Counted from the first letter of the stretch, positions 34,191-43,641 are shown. The stretch: 64,000 bases of DNA from Granulosicoccus sp965214025 (GCA_965214025.1 CBDCAW010000004.1:62001-126000), one strand, 5' to 3'. The notes: generated by a model from the letters alone, not told the origin. Numbers and translations: made by a program.

Positions 34191-37009
34191 ACACCCGGCC
34201 GACGACACCGGCCGAACTTCCCCCGGCCGGTATCGTCGGGCTCGACCCGAGCTGGTCGCGGCTCGTTGTCGCTCCCGACGCCGATGGCGTCAACCGAACC
34301 TGGCATCTGCTCGACACCTGGGCCTCTCGGTCAGACGGCGCAGGTCCGGAACTGACCCTGCTTTGCGTTCATGGCAACCCTTCCTGGTCGTTCCTGTGGC
34401 GAGACCTACTGTCACAGGTGGAACGATACGACCCTGAACGGGTCCGCGTGATCGCCGTCGATCAGCTCGACATGGGGTTCTCGGAGCGCACCGGCGTTCG
34501 ACGCACGCTGGCGATGCGGGTCGAGGATCTTTGCCGGCTGACTGAAACGATGGTCGTTCAGGGGCCGGTCATCACCGTTGCGCACGACTGGGGCGGGCCG
34601 ATTTCACTGGGTTGGGCGCTGCGTCATCGGCACCGCGGTGCCGATGACGCGCAAATCGCCGGGGTAGTGCTCACCAACACGGCCGTGCATCAACCGGCAG
34701 GCTCGCCCGCGCCTGCGGTCATCCGCCTCGCACGCACCCGATTGATGCTGAAAGCGGCCACCGTTTACACGGGCGCCTTCATCCAGGGTGCGATCGAGAT
34801 GTCGCGGCCGCGGCTGCCAGCCCCGGTACGCGCAGGTTTTCACGCACCGTATCGTGATCGGTCCCGGCGTTCGGCGATAGCGGACTTCGTCGCGGATATT
34901 CCGCTGGATCCGGATCACGAAAGCGCTACCGCACTCGATGCAATCGCTGCCGGGCTCGCCGAGTTGTCCGACGTGCCCGCGCTGCTGCTCTGGGGGCCGC
35001 GTGACAAGGTGTTCGGTGATCTCTACCTGCACGATCTGGAAGCGCGCTTGCCGCAGGCGGACGTGCATCGCTTTCCGAAGGCTGCGCACTTCGTCACCGA
35101 AGATGCAGATGTCGCCGGCGCCGTGGTCGCGTGGCTGCGTCGGTTCAGCGCAGGCAGTTCCGGTGGTGAAGCCGATACCGATGCGGACAACGGTATGCAA
35201 GGAGGCGGCAAGCAGGCAAAAGGGCAGGTAGGAACGCTGGGCGGCAAGGTTCCGCCAACGCCCCGCGAGAGACGTGCTCTGGCGGATTTCTCCGTCGCCG
35301 ACGCCTTGACCGAAGCGGTCGTCGAGATCGCACCCGTGCCCCGCTCCATCACTTTCGGCGAACTGGCGGAACGAACGAGCCTACTGGCAGCCGGCATGGC
35401 CAGTGTCGGTATGCAGCCGGGTGATCGCGTTGCCGTGATGGTCACACCCGGCGTCGATCTCGCCCTGGCCGTCTACGGCTGCTGGCGGCTCGGCGTCACG
35501 CTCGTGCTGGTCGATTCGGGCCTCGGCAGAGCAGGCATGCAGGCAGCTCTACGCAGCGCGAACCCGGCGTGGCTGATCGGGGTCGACAAGGCGCTGGTCG
35601 CGGCCAAGGTACTACGCTGGCCCGGCCGGCGCATCGCGGTCCGCAAGCGATCCGGAACGTTGAGCCGAATGCTGGAAATCGTCACCGATCTGAACAGCCT
35701 GGCCGATCTCGGCAAGCGCCAGGCGGTGAAGCCGCTATCAGGATCGCAATCAGGGTCGCTGTCAGGGCCGCTTTCTGAGCCGCATCCAGGGCCCTTCCCC
35801 TCACCCGATGCCATTGCCGCCGTGGTGTTCACCTCTGGATCCACTGGCCCTTCCAAGGGCGTGGTATATCGTCACCATCAGATCCAGGCACAGCGTGACG
35901 CACTCATGGCGCTCTACGACATCACGGCAGTCGACCGCCTGGTCGCCGCCTTCGCACCGTTCGCCCTCTACGGGCCGACGATGGGCATCACCTCGATCGT
36001 ACCGGCCATGGATGTCAGCGCGCCCGGCACGCTCACCGCACAGGCACTGGTCGATACCGTGAGGCGAGTCGATGCCACGTTGGTGTTCGCCTCGCCCGCC
36101 GCCCTGGTCAATGTGGTGGCAACTCGGGGAGCAGTGCACTCATCACAGCGAGTCGGGTCGTCGAACAGCGTTGCCACCAGTGAAGACCCGCCTGGCTCGG
36201 CCTGCGAGGCGGTGCGGCTGGTGCTCTCGGCGGGTGCACCGGTACGAGCAGAACTGCTGAGCGCCGCCTCGGCCATCTTCAACCAGGCTCACTTTCACAC
36301 CCCGTATGGCATGACGGAGATGCTGCCGGTAGCCGACATCTCCCTGGCCGAACTCGAGGCAAGTCACGGCGACGACGAGGCTGGAGCCGGCGTCTGCGTC
36401 GGTCATCCATTACCGACAGTGGACGTCGTCATCGACCCGCTGGATGAGCACGGTGAGCCAACCATGGGACCGATCGCCACCTTGCCATCGGAGCCTGGTG
36501 TTCTTGGCGAGATCGTAGTGCGCGCCCCCCACGCCCGCGACGGGTACGATCGGCTCTGGCTCACCGACCATCACGCATCGCAGCCCGAAGGCTGGCATCG
36601 CTCCGGCGATATCGGACAACGTGACTCCGGCGGACGGCTATGGGTGGGCGGCCGGCTCGGCCATGTCATCACCACGCCTGCCGGCCCCGTCGCGCCCGTC
36701 AGCTGCGAACAGCGCATCGAGTTACTGGATGACATCGCGATGGCAGCCGTGGTCGGCGTCGGACCCATCGGCACCCAGGCCATCGTCGCCGTGGTGCAGA
36801 TACCATCGGATAGTCACGCGACGGGGGAAGCCTCTCTCGACCTGCTCGACCTGATCAGGCACGCAGTCGATGACCGGATAGACGTGGTCGCAGCCCTCGT
36901 CGTCAGGAAGCTACCCGTGGACCGTCGGCACAACTCGAAGGTAGACCGCACCGCCGTGGCGCACTGGGCGGCTCGAACGCTCGCTGGCGAGCGGGTTGCC
37001 AGCCTGTGA
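34187..37009 (+). CDS. oleBC: OleB-OleC fusion: beta-lactone decarboxylase and beta-lactone synthetase
   Basis: A 940-residue fusion. Residues 1-320 are an alpha/beta-hydrolase of OleB type (haloalkane-dehalogenase-like), with HGNPSW and the nucleophile Asp134 in VAHDWGG; it decarboxylates the beta-lactone to a cis-olefin. A low-complexity linker (about 322-362) leads to OleC, an AMP-forming ligase-fold enzyme with FTSGSTGPSKGV at about residue 548 and YDRLWLTDH, RSGDIG and a late KVDRTAV; it makes the beta-lactone. A Ser/Gly/Pro-rich insert precedes the P-loop. Fused OleBC is the usual actinobacterial form. GTG start and overlaps (4 nt) on both sides. Confidence 0.93.
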   Translation: MNTRPTTPAELPPAGIVGLDPSWSRLVVAPDADGVNRTWHLLDTWASRSDGAGPELTLLCVHGNPSWSFLWRDLLSQVERYDPERVRVIAVDQLDMGFSERTGVRRTLAMRVEDLCRLTETMVVQGPVITVAHDWGGPISLGWALRHRHRGADDAQIAGVVLTNTAVHQPAGSPAPAVIRLARTRLMLKAATVYTGAFIQGAIEMSRPRLPAPVRAGFHAPYRDRSRRSAIADFVADIPLDPDHESATALDAIAAGLAELSDVPALLLWGPRDKVFGDLYLHDLEARLPQADVHRFPKAAHFVTEDADVAGAVVAWLRRFSAGSSGGEADTDADNGMQGGGKQAKGQVGTLGGKVPPTPRERRALADFSVADALTEAVVEIAPVPRSITFGELAERTSLLAAGMASVGMQPGDRVAVMVTPGVDLALAVYGCWRLGVTLVLVDSGLGRAGMQAALRSANPAWLIGVDKALVAAKVLRWPGRRIAVRKRSGTLSRMLEIVTDLNSLADLGKRQAVKPLSGSQSGSLSGPLSEPHPGPFPSPDAIAAVVFTSGSTGPSKGVVYRHHQIQAQRDALMALYDITAVDRLVAAFAPFALYGPTMGITSIVPAMDVSAPGTLTAQALVDTVRRVDATLVFASPAALVNVVATRGAVHSSQRVGSSNSVATSEDPPGSACEAVRLVLSAGAPVRAELLSAASAIFNQAHFHTPYGMTEMLPVADISLAELEASHGDDEAGAGVCVGHPLPTVDVVIDPLDEHGEPTMGPIATLPSEPGVLGEIVVRAPHARDGYDRLWLTDHHASQPEGWHRSGDIGQRDSGGRLWVGGRLGHVITTPAGPVAPVSCEQRIELLDDIAMAAVVGVGPIGTQAIVAVVQIPSDSHATGEASLDLLDLIRHAVDDRIDVVAALVVRKLPVDRRHNSKVDRTAVAHWAARTLAGERVASL

Positions 37010-38070
37010 AAGTATTGCTGACCGGAGCGACCAGCCTGATCGGGCGGCATGTGGTTGCACGGCTCTTGGAACGAGGCGACGAGGTCACCGTCGTTCAGCG
37101 CAATCCCTCACGTATCGAGGGCGTAGCCGAATTCTGCCATGATATCGGTGGCAAGCACGGCGGCGCCGGCCCCGGCAAAAGCGCGTCACCCATCACCGGT
37201 CTACCGCCGCCGGCTTCGGGTCTACCGCCCTCGAATGCAGGATCGCCTTCCATCGATCCGCTCGACGAGCCGATGGCGAACATGGACGCCGTGGTTCATC
37301 TCGCCGCCAAGGTCACCTTCTCCGGCAAGTGGGAAGCCTTCGAGGCCATCAACATCGAAGGCACCCGGCGGCTGGTCGATTCGGCCAGCAGATCCGGAGT
37401 GAGTCGGTTCGTCCATGTCTCGACACCCTCGGTCGCGCATGCCGGGCGCTCCTTGATCGGCGAACCGGCAGGGCCTGCCGACCCTGAGCATGTCAGAGGC
37501 CACTACGCCCGCTCGAAGGCGTTTGGTGAGAAGATCGCACTGGCTGCCAACGGCCCCGGCATGCGCGTGGTCGCACTACGCCCGCACCTCGTGTGGGGCC
37601 CGGGCGACATGCAATTGACCCAACGCATCATCGACCGGGCCCGCGCCGGTCGCCTGGTGCTCGTGGGCAGTGGCCTCGCTCTTATCGACACCACCTACAT
37701 CGACAACGCCGCCACCGCCATCGTGGCCGGGATCGACAACGCCGAGCGTGCCGCCGGCCATGCACTGGTAATCTCCAACGGCCAGCCACGAACCGTCAGC
37801 GAGATCATCAAGCGGATGCTGCATGCCGGCGGCCTGCCCACCCGGCTACGCCACGTACCGAGCCCCGTTGCCATCGCCGCCGGGGCCGCGATCGAAACGG
37901 TGTGGGACCTGCTCGACAAGAGCGACGAGCCACCGATGACACGGTTTCTGGCTGAGCAACTCGCCACCGCGCACTGGTTCGATCAGCGCCAGACTCGGGA
38001 GTTGCTGAATTGGAAACCGGAGGTGGGGCTCGACGAAGGGTTCAGGCAGTTGGCTGATTCGTTGCGATGA
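37006..38070 (+). CDS. oleD: OleD, 2-alkyl-3-ketoacid reductase
   Basis: A 354-residue extended SDR that reduces the OleA product to the 2-alkyl-3-hydroxyacid with NADPH. Visible: LLTGATSLIGRHV (Rossmann), HVSTPSVAH with the catalytic Ser/Thr, and YARSKAFGE (YxxxK). An insert of about 40 residues rich in Gly, Pro and Ser (about 47-88) lies between the first strands and is not typical. The start is a GTG overlapping oleBC by 4 nt. Confidence 0.93.
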   Translation: MKVLLTGATSLIGRHVVARLLERGDEVTVVQRNPSRIEGVAEFCHDIGGKHGGAGPGKSASPITGLPPPASGLPPSNAGSPSIDPLDEPMANMDAVVHLAAKVTFSGKWEAFEAINIEGTRRLVDSASRSGVSRFVHVSTPSVAHAGRSLIGEPAGPADPEHVRGHYARSKAFGEKIALAANGPGMRVVALRPHLVWGPGDMQLTQRIIDRARAGRLVLVGSGLALIDTTYIDNAATAIVAGIDNAERAAGHALVISNGQPRTVSEIIKRMLHAGGLPTRLRHVPSPVAIAAGAAIETVWDLLDKSDEPPMTRFLAEQLATAHWFDQRQTRELLNWKPEVGLDEGFRQLADSLR

Positions 38071-38105
38071 GGAACCGAGCCCAAGCTGTGCCGCCGGGCG
38101 TGGCC

Positions 38106-38528
38106 CTACCCGTCAGCAACGTCCATCAGTGCCATATCCCAGTACGTTGCCTCGATCTTGTTGCCCTCGAGATCGCGCACGAAGCATCCGTAGTACGGCG
38201 TTCCGTATTCAGCACGCGGCCCGGGTGGCCCGTCGTCTTGTGCCCCTGCGGCAAGCGCAGCAGCATGAAATGCATCGACGGCCGCCTTGCCACTCGCCAT
38301 GAACGCCACATGAAAGCCATTACCAACCGTTGCCGGCTTGCCGTCATGCGGAGCGTGTACCCAGAATTCCGGAAACTGTTTCCCGTAGGCCGAGGCTTCA
38401 CCATCAACCGAATGGACCATCCTGATGCCCAATGACGGTAAAACGGCATCGTAGAATGCGACTGCTTTCCGTAGGTCGTTAGTACCGATCGAGACGTGTG
38501 ACAGTGCGGAGGGATTTTCATCAGCCAT
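38106..38528 (-). CDS. VOC/glyoxalase-like protein
   Basis: A 140-residue vicinal-oxygen-chelate protein: SHVSIGTNDLRKAVAFYDAVLPSLG at the start, FHVAFMA, and DLEGNKIEATYWD at the end. The metal ligands His and Glu are in place. Similar proteins are annotated as glyoxalase-like or bleomycin-resistance-like and often have no known substrate. The ATG has GAGGAAAAG upstream. It lies 11 bp downstream of the AraC/GyrI gene and is probably in the same transcript. Confidence 0.88.
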   Translation of the reverse strand: MADENPSALSHVSIGTNDLRKAVAFYDAVLPSLGIRMVHSVDGEASAYGKQFPEFWVHAPHDGKPATVGNGFHVAFMASGKAAVDAFHAAALAAGAQDDGPPGPRAEYGTPYYGCFVRDLEGNKIEATYWDMALMDVADG

Positions 38529-38539
38529 TTGTCTTTTCC

Positions 38540-39439
38540 TCAGGCGGGTTTCAATGGAAGGTGGATATCGACCTGAATTTCCATGGGTGGCGTACTTCTT
38601 GGTTCATTCAGGTATCGCTCATGGCAGGGCAGATCGGCAGGTTCCCGGCCACTGGCTGGCAACCATTGCCCATACAACCATCGATAGGCGGCAGGCAAGT
38701 CTGCCAGGGGGCCACGGTGGTGCAGAACGGCGTGCATACCAGCCGCCAGAACATGTTTTCGCACGCCACCGTCTATCTTCCGTGCGCAGGCAATATCCGT
38801 TGCCGACAACGGTGCCGCGCACGCCAAAGACTCAAGCTTCGCCTCGGGTACCAGACTCGGGTCGCCGAAGTAGACTCCGTAGGAACGGATGGAATCATTC
38901 GACCTGCCGCTCGAGATCAGCGCATGCTGCAGCCGGTCGAACGCCTGGCCGATTCCCATGTAGTCACCCGAATGAACCACGGCGGCGCACTGAATGGCGG
39001 GTATTGAAATGACGTCGACCCGGAATGTCGAACCATCGTAGCTCGGACTCGCCACGTCATACCGACGATGACCACCCTCGACGCGGTAGCGCGCGGGCGG
39101 CAAGCCGTAAGCAGTCCTGAATCGTCTGGTGAACGCTGCCACACTGCTGTAGCCGGCAGCTCCGGCGATTCGATCGATTGACTCCGGTGTATTGGCCAGT
39201 TGATGCGCAGCGCGTTGCAACCGCAACCGTCTAACGGCATTGCCGATGGTCTCACCTTGAATTGCTTCGTAGATCCGATGCCAATGACAAGGCGACAGAC
39301 AGGCTATCCGCGCGAGCCTGTCCAGGTCGATCGGCTCATCGAGATGCCGATGAACATGATCATTGACGAGGTGCAGACGTCGTTGATAGCTCTGCAAGGT
39401 CGATCGCTTGACGGCAACAACCGTTTCATCGGTGGACAT
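38540..39439 (-). CDS. AraC-family regulator with GyrI-like effector domain
   Basis: A 299-residue regulator. Two helix-turn-helix motifs of AraC/XylS type lie at about 20-120 (LDRLARIACLSPCHWHRIYEAIQGE and GYSSVAAFTRRFRTAYG). Residues about 145-295 form a GyrI/SOUL-like small-molecule-binding domain, as in Rob and BmrR-type sensors. It probably senses a drug or hydrophobic ligand. The ATG has GGAGG 5 nt upstream. Its likely target is its own operon with the VOC gene. Confidence 0.9.
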   Translation of the reverse strand: MSTDETVVAVKRSTLQSYQRRLHLVNDHVHRHLDEPIDLDRLARIACLSPCHWHRIYEAIQGETIGNAVRRLRLQRAAHQLANTPESIDRIAGAAGYSSVAAFTRRFRTAYGLPPARYRVEGGHRRYDVASPSYDGSTFRVDVISIPAIQCAAVVHSGDYMGIGQAFDRLQHALISSGRSNDSIRSYGVYFGDPSLVPEAKLESLACAAPLSATDIACARKIDGGVRKHVLAAGMHAVLHHRGPLADLPAAYRWLYGQWLPASGREPADLPCHERYLNEPRSTPPMEIQVDIHLPLKPA

Positions 39440-39522
39440 GGCATCCTCCTGTGCGACAGAGGATCACGCTAGCAGAGTGCGCCTTGATCTTGCTTGCGCT
39501 TTTTCCGACCGGCCCGGCCGCT

Positions 39523-40362
39523 TCAACCCTTCAAGAATGCCAGGATCGCATTGCGCACGCGCTCGTCCGCCATGCCGAATATGTGCGGACCGGTCGTCTT
39601 CATCAACCGTTTCGGTTCACCGGCGGCTGCATACAGCAGTTCGGCGTTCTCGAAGGGGATGATCTCATCATCGCGGCTGTGGATCATCAGCAACGGCAAT
39701 GGAGACAAGGCCGGCATGCCGTCCAGTGCATCGTAGGCATCGCTCAGGAACCACTGCACCGGATACTGGAACGGCCACGTCAGGAAGAACTGACTGGCCA
39801 CGTGCCGGGCCGTGGCCCCGTATCGAGCGAACGCCGCCTCGACGATCACGCCATCGTAGAATGCTCGGGCATCCGGCGCGTCTGCCAGATAGCGCAAGGC
39901 CAGACTTGCACCCAGGCTCTGACCGAACAGATAGACGGGCTCCTCAAGCTTCTTCCGCTCCTCGAGCCACCGAGTGCCCGCTGCGATATCGTCGAACACT
40001 TCGGGAAGGTCCGGCGACCCCGAAGACCTGCCGTAGCCTCGATAGTCCAGTGCCAGCACCCGGTAGCCTGCGTCTACCAACCACCACATGGCGTTGATGT
40101 GCGTACTGATATTCTGCGCGTTGCCATGCAGGAAGTAGAGAGTACCGCGTGGCTCGTCGGCAGGCTGGACGTACCAGGCGTGCAGGCGGGTGCCATCGGC
40201 AGATTTCAACCAGACGTTCTCGTAAGCGTAGCCACGATCACTGGGCAACTGCACCAGCGAACGCCCGGGCACGAAGAAAAGCTGGGTACAGCCGCCGAGC
40301 GCTAGCAGAAGTACCAAGGACAGCAACCGGATAGGAACGGCCTGGAAGCGAAGGTGTTGCAT
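39523..40362 (-). CDS. Alpha/beta-hydrolase lipoprotein
   Basis: About 279 residues. The lipobox LALGGC marks it as a lipoprotein. The hydrolase core has FLHGNAQN, DYRGYGRSSG, the nucleophile GQSLGAS, HSRDDEIIP with the acid residue and a late His in GPHIFG. It belongs to the BEM46/FSH-like group; the substrate is unknown. The ORF starts at TTG 40374, but ATG 40362 is more natural. Confidence 0.87.
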   Translation of the reverse strand: MQHLRFQAVPIRLLSLVLLLALGGCTQLFFVPGRSLVQLPSDRGYAYENVWLKSADGTRLHAWYVQPADEPRGTLYFLHGNAQNISTHINAMWWLVDAGYRVLALDYRGYGRSSGSPDLPEVFDDIAAGTRWLEERKKLEEPVYLFGQSLGASLALRYLADAPDARAFYDGVIVEAAFARYGATARHVASQFFLTWPFQYPVQWFLSDAYDALDGMPALSPLPLLMIHSRDDEIIPFENAELLYAAAGEPKRLMKTTGPHIFGMADERVRNAILAFLKG

Positions 40363-40488
40363 GCGCAGAGTCAACGTTTTTTCAGGATGTCAGTGGCAAC
40401 CGACAGTGATCGTCAGGACTGGCACGGCAGCGATGATGCGGAGTGGAGATCCGCGACGCAAACTACCCGCGAACTCGCGGAAGGCTGA

Positions 40489-42573
40489 TCAGAAGTAGTA
40501 TCTCAGCTCAGCGCCCGCCGAACGTTCTACTGCCGTACCCGAGCGTTTCCTGCCGCTACCTTCAAGCACCAATGCCCACTGCGAGCCGAGCGCAACGCTT
40601 ATCCAGGCTTCCACATCGGTTTCCTCGTGACGCAGGCCGACTCGACGTCGAAAGTCGAGCTCCAGCCCGGTGCGCAATCCGCTCAGCGGCTCCCAGTGCA
40701 CCCCGCCCCTGACGCCTAGCTGCAGGCCGGCACGCTTGTCGAAGGACGGATCGTCGACCACGTCGCTTTCAAGCAGCGCGAACGCGATCGGCGTACCCCG
40801 GCCGCGTTGCAACGCGACACCGGCACCGACGTTGAACGTGAATCGGTGATCGGCCTCAGGATCATCCCGATTCCAATGCAGCCGTGTGTGCCACGACACC
40901 GGCTTGAACAGCTCGTCACGTGGCTCTATCGACTCGATATCCAGCAGCGTCACTTCACGCAGGAAAGTTTCGCTGCGATCCAGATCATGCGCTACCGTGA
41001 GTTTCAGCAGCTCGATGGCATCCTTGTCACCGTAGGCGAGGCTCGGATCCCGAAAATCGTGATAGGCGGGGCGAGCACTGAACTCGACAAGCTCTGCGCC
41101 ATGGCGAGTGGCACTGCGGCCCAAGGACACTCTTGCAGTTCTGTGCCCGTGCTCGGGAGAACTCCGCGGGGCCGGCACCTGCACGGGCTCACTGCGAACG
41201 CGCAGGCGGCTGCGGCGGCTGAGAACCTCGCGCTCCCGTTCACTCATCCCGGTAGCGTCGGTATCGAGTTGCAGTCGCTCATAGCGCAGATAGTCAGACA
41301 GCAAGTCGAGCACCGCAGCCTGGCGCTCGTCCGGCAGCTGAGCTAATCGCCTGCCGATCGCAGGCAGCCCTTGCTTCAATGCCTCGAACGCCAGCGGCCG
41401 GTCCGCCGCCGGCAACCCCTCCCTGCGTGCGCGCAGGGTACGAATGGACGACGGTACGAACCGCGACTTGCCGACGATACCGCGCTCCTCCAACAGCCTG
41501 ATCGTATCGGTCGGTATGGTCCACAAGCCAAATTCGTCGGTCAGAGGCTGATCGGGGAACAGCACGTCGAGCAGGGACAAGAGGTGGTATGAGCAATTCT
41601 CACTGAAGAAGTAGTAATCGAAGTCGGCGATCAACATCTCGTAGGTGTGTCGCAGCAGAAGATCCACCTGCTCGGGATTCAGATTCAGCTCGTACTCCCA
41701 GGTGTCCCGATTCTGAATCTGGCCGTACTCGCGCAGCTTCAGATGGTAGGGCAGCAATCGGTAGCGTCCGGGGAAGCCGCCAGCCAGCCCGTTGATCGCG
41801 TAGGCGGCCGACGATACGTCCGGCGGCACCTCTGCGGCGAAATTGATACTCATGTTCAGCAACCTCGACTCGGCTGTCTGACCTCGTCGGTCGACGCGCA
41901 TCAGGGTGTGGCCGAACGCTGAAGACGGGTTGTTGGGATAGGCACTGGGAAAGACCAGCGTCAGCACATCGGCTTGCAGATAGTCGCGGTATCGTTCGAA
42001 CTCGGTACAGTGCTGCGCCGGAATCGAAGAGATCAGTTCACCGAGTTGCTCTTGCAACCAGACGCGTCTGGCAACGAACCGGCAATAGGGCGTGAGGCGT
42101 AATGGTGGTTTCGCCTGCCTGGCAAACAGGGCAGCGAGCGTGGCGTTCAACTCAGCACGCGGCGAGCGCTTGCCCCGACTCGACAGGAAGAAGTGTTCGG
42201 CATCCACCTGACTGGCAGATCCTGATACACCGGACTTGTAATGCAGAAGTGATTTCCAGAACGTGTGATCGGCTAGTTCGGCCTTGTCCGCGGCGGCTAT
42301 GACGCGTGCCAGGGTAGCATTCATCGTGCTGGGAACACGTTCCCGGTCGCTGGCCGATGCCATCGGGCGGTCAGACCTCGATGCGCTGAGCGGGTCAGCG
42401 GCTATGGCTGAACGTACCGCCCGATCGTACTCGCCGGCGTCGACCAGTGCCTGCACGCCATCGGGGCTCGCAGCAGAGACGATCGAGGGAACACTTGCAG
42501 ACAGGGCACAGAGGGCACAGAGGCCAAGCGAAGCCATTACCCGACTCAAGGGCCGAGAGACCCGTGGAATCAT
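40489..42573 (-). CDS. DUF4105 family protein
   Basis: A 694-residue exported protein with a signal peptide ending IVSAAS. The central part carries the DUF4105 pattern: LVFPSAYPNNPSSAFGHTLMR, INGLAGGFPGRYRLLPYH, and DFDYYFFSENCSYHLLSLLD, all shortened here. The last 180 residues alternate in a way that suggests an outer-membrane or surface beta structure, ending in aromatic YYF. Function is not known. Adjacent DUF3015 genes recur with this family, so the three may work together in the envelope. Confidence 0.85.
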   Translation of the reverse strand: MIPRVSRPLSRVMASLGLCALCALSASVPSIVSAASPDGVQALVDAGEYDRAVRSAIAADPLSASRSDRPMASASDRERVPSTMNATLARVIAAADKAELADHTFWKSLLHYKSGVSGSASQVDAEHFFLSSRGKRSPRAELNATLAALFARQAKPPLRLTPYCRFVARRVWLQEQLGELISSIPAQHCTEFERYRDYLQADVLTLVFPSAYPNNPSSAFGHTLMRVDRRGQTAESRLLNMSINFAAEVPPDVSSAAYAINGLAGGFPGRYRLLPYHLKLREYGQIQNRDTWEYELNLNPEQVDLLLRHTYEMLIADFDYYFFSENCSYHLLSLLDVLFPDQPLTDEFGLWTIPTDTIRLLEERGIVGKSRFVPSSIRTLRARREGLPAADRPLAFEALKQGLPAIGRRLAQLPDERQAAVLDLLSDYLRYERLQLDTDATGMSEREREVLSRRSRLRVRSEPVQVPAPRSSPEHGHRTARVSLGRSATRHGAELVEFSARPAYHDFRDPSLAYGDKDAIELLKLTVAHDLDRSETFLREVTLLDIESIEPRDELFKPVSWHTRLHWNRDDPEADHRFTFNVGAGVALQRGRGTPIAFALLESDVVDDPSFDKRAGLQLGVRGGVHWEPLSGLRTGLELDFRRRVGLRHEETDVEAWISVALGSQWALVLEGSGRKRSGTAVERSAGAELRYYF

Positions 42574-42596
42574 GAGTCAGGGAGTCATACGAAAAT

Positions 42597-42626
42597 GGCA
42601 TCGCGTTCGCGACGGAACGCGATGCC
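42597..42626 (-). terminator. Terminator hairpin after the DUF3015 genes
   Basis: A perfect 12-bp stem (GGCATCGCGTTC with GAACGCGATGCC) around a 6-nt loop, followed on the minus strand by ATTTTC. It lies between the DUF3015 stop and the DUF4105 start, so it separates or attenuates the two transcription units. Confidence 0.8.
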
Positions 42627-42636
42627 GGAGGTGGCA

Positions 42637-43128
42637 TCAATTACGGGCGTAACGAGCAAGCTCATCGTCGGTCAGCATGGCGGTTTCGATCGATGCGATC
42701 ACCGAACCGGCGTCGGCGCCCATCGAAAAAACCTGATCGTAGTGCAGCTGCGCCATTGCCTGAAAGGAGACCCTGTCCTGCTCTTGCACACCCATCAGCG
42801 CAGCCAGCACGTCGAGATGCTCACCACCACCGCGAGCGATCTCGGTAGATAACTGATCCATGTTGCTGGCCACGAAGACCTCGGCCGCCTCTTCGTTCTT
42901 CACGGTTTGCGTAGGGTCGCAGCCCATGAGTCCACCACCGGTGGTCATGAAGGTGGTGTTCGGTATGACCAGTCCGTTCAGGATGGCAGCCGCGATGTGC
43001 GTTCCCTTGCCACTCTGACCCTTGAGAACTTCCGCGCCGAGACCGCAGCCGGAGCCGCTGTCTTGCGCCTGTGCCATCGACGCGGCAGCCAGCAGGGTAG
43101 CGGCGCTCAGTGTTTTCAGCATTTTCAC
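42637..43128 (-). CDS. DUF3015 family protein, copy 1
   Basis: A 163-residue exported protein (signal ending SMAQAQ). DUF3015 features: GCGLG near the mature N-terminus, TFMTTGGGLMGC, VFVASNMDQLSTEIARGGGEHLDVLA and HYDQVFS. Three conserved cysteines suggest disulfides. Function unknown. It follows copy 2 by 12 nt. GTG 43128 has GGAGAG 8 nt upstream; ATG 43122 is the alternative start. Confidence 0.88.
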   Translation of the reverse strand: MKMLKTLSAATLLAAASMAQAQDSGSGCGLGAEVLKGQSGKGTHIAAAILNGLVIPNTTFMTTGGGLMGCDPTQTVKNEEAAEVFVASNMDQLSTEIARGGGEHLDVLAALMGVQEQDRVSFQAMAQLHYDQVFSMGADAGSVIASIETAMLTDDELARYARN

Positions 43129-43140
43129 GGGTGTTCTCTC

Positions 43141-43641
43141 CTAGGAGCCGGTGGAAGGTACGACGTAACGGGCCAGTGCGGGGTCGTCCGCCAGAGCACC
43201 ATCCAGCCTGGCCAGCCAGGTGCTGGAGTCTTCGCCGTGCGCCGAGAACAATTCGTCGTAGTGCAGCTGGGTGAGTCGGTAAAACTTTCCTGCATGCTGC
43301 TTCGGAATCTGCATGATGGTAGCCAGCGACTCCAGATGCGTACCACCTCCACGTGCGGCATCGTGGGCAATGTTGTCCAGATTGCCTGCGACGAAGACAT
43401 CTCTCTGGAACTGTGCCGTGATCACGGTATCCCCGTTGCAACCGAGACTGTCGAACGACAGGCCGAAGAGCTGGTTGAACGAGGAACCGTTGGTCGTTGC
43501 CGCCATGACATGCGCCGCAAGCCCCGATTGGCCGGCGAAGATATTCTGCCCAAGACCGCAACCCGGACCACTATCCGCGTGGGTGATACCGCTTCCCATT
43601 GCCAGCACAGGCAACAGGCACATCGGGAACAATCGCTTCAT
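43141..43641 (-). CDS. DUF3015 family protein, copy 2
   Basis: A 166-residue paralogue of the next gene in the operon, with a signal peptide ending GITHADS. It shares GCGLG, VFVAGNLDNIAHDAARGGGTHL and LHYDELFSA. The two copies are clearly divergent, so the duplication is old. The start has AAGGATG upstream. The 227-bp gap 43642-43868 on its upstream side holds the promoter; nothing else is seen there. Confidence 0.88.
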   Translation of the reverse strand: MKRLFPMCLLPVLAMGSGITHADSGPGCGLGQNIFAGQSGLAAHVMAATTNGSSFNQLFGLSFDSLGCNGDTVITAQFQRDVFVAGNLDNIAHDAARGGGTHLESLATIMQIPKQHAGKFYRLTQLHYDELFSAHGEDSSTWLARLDGALADDPALARYVVPSTGS

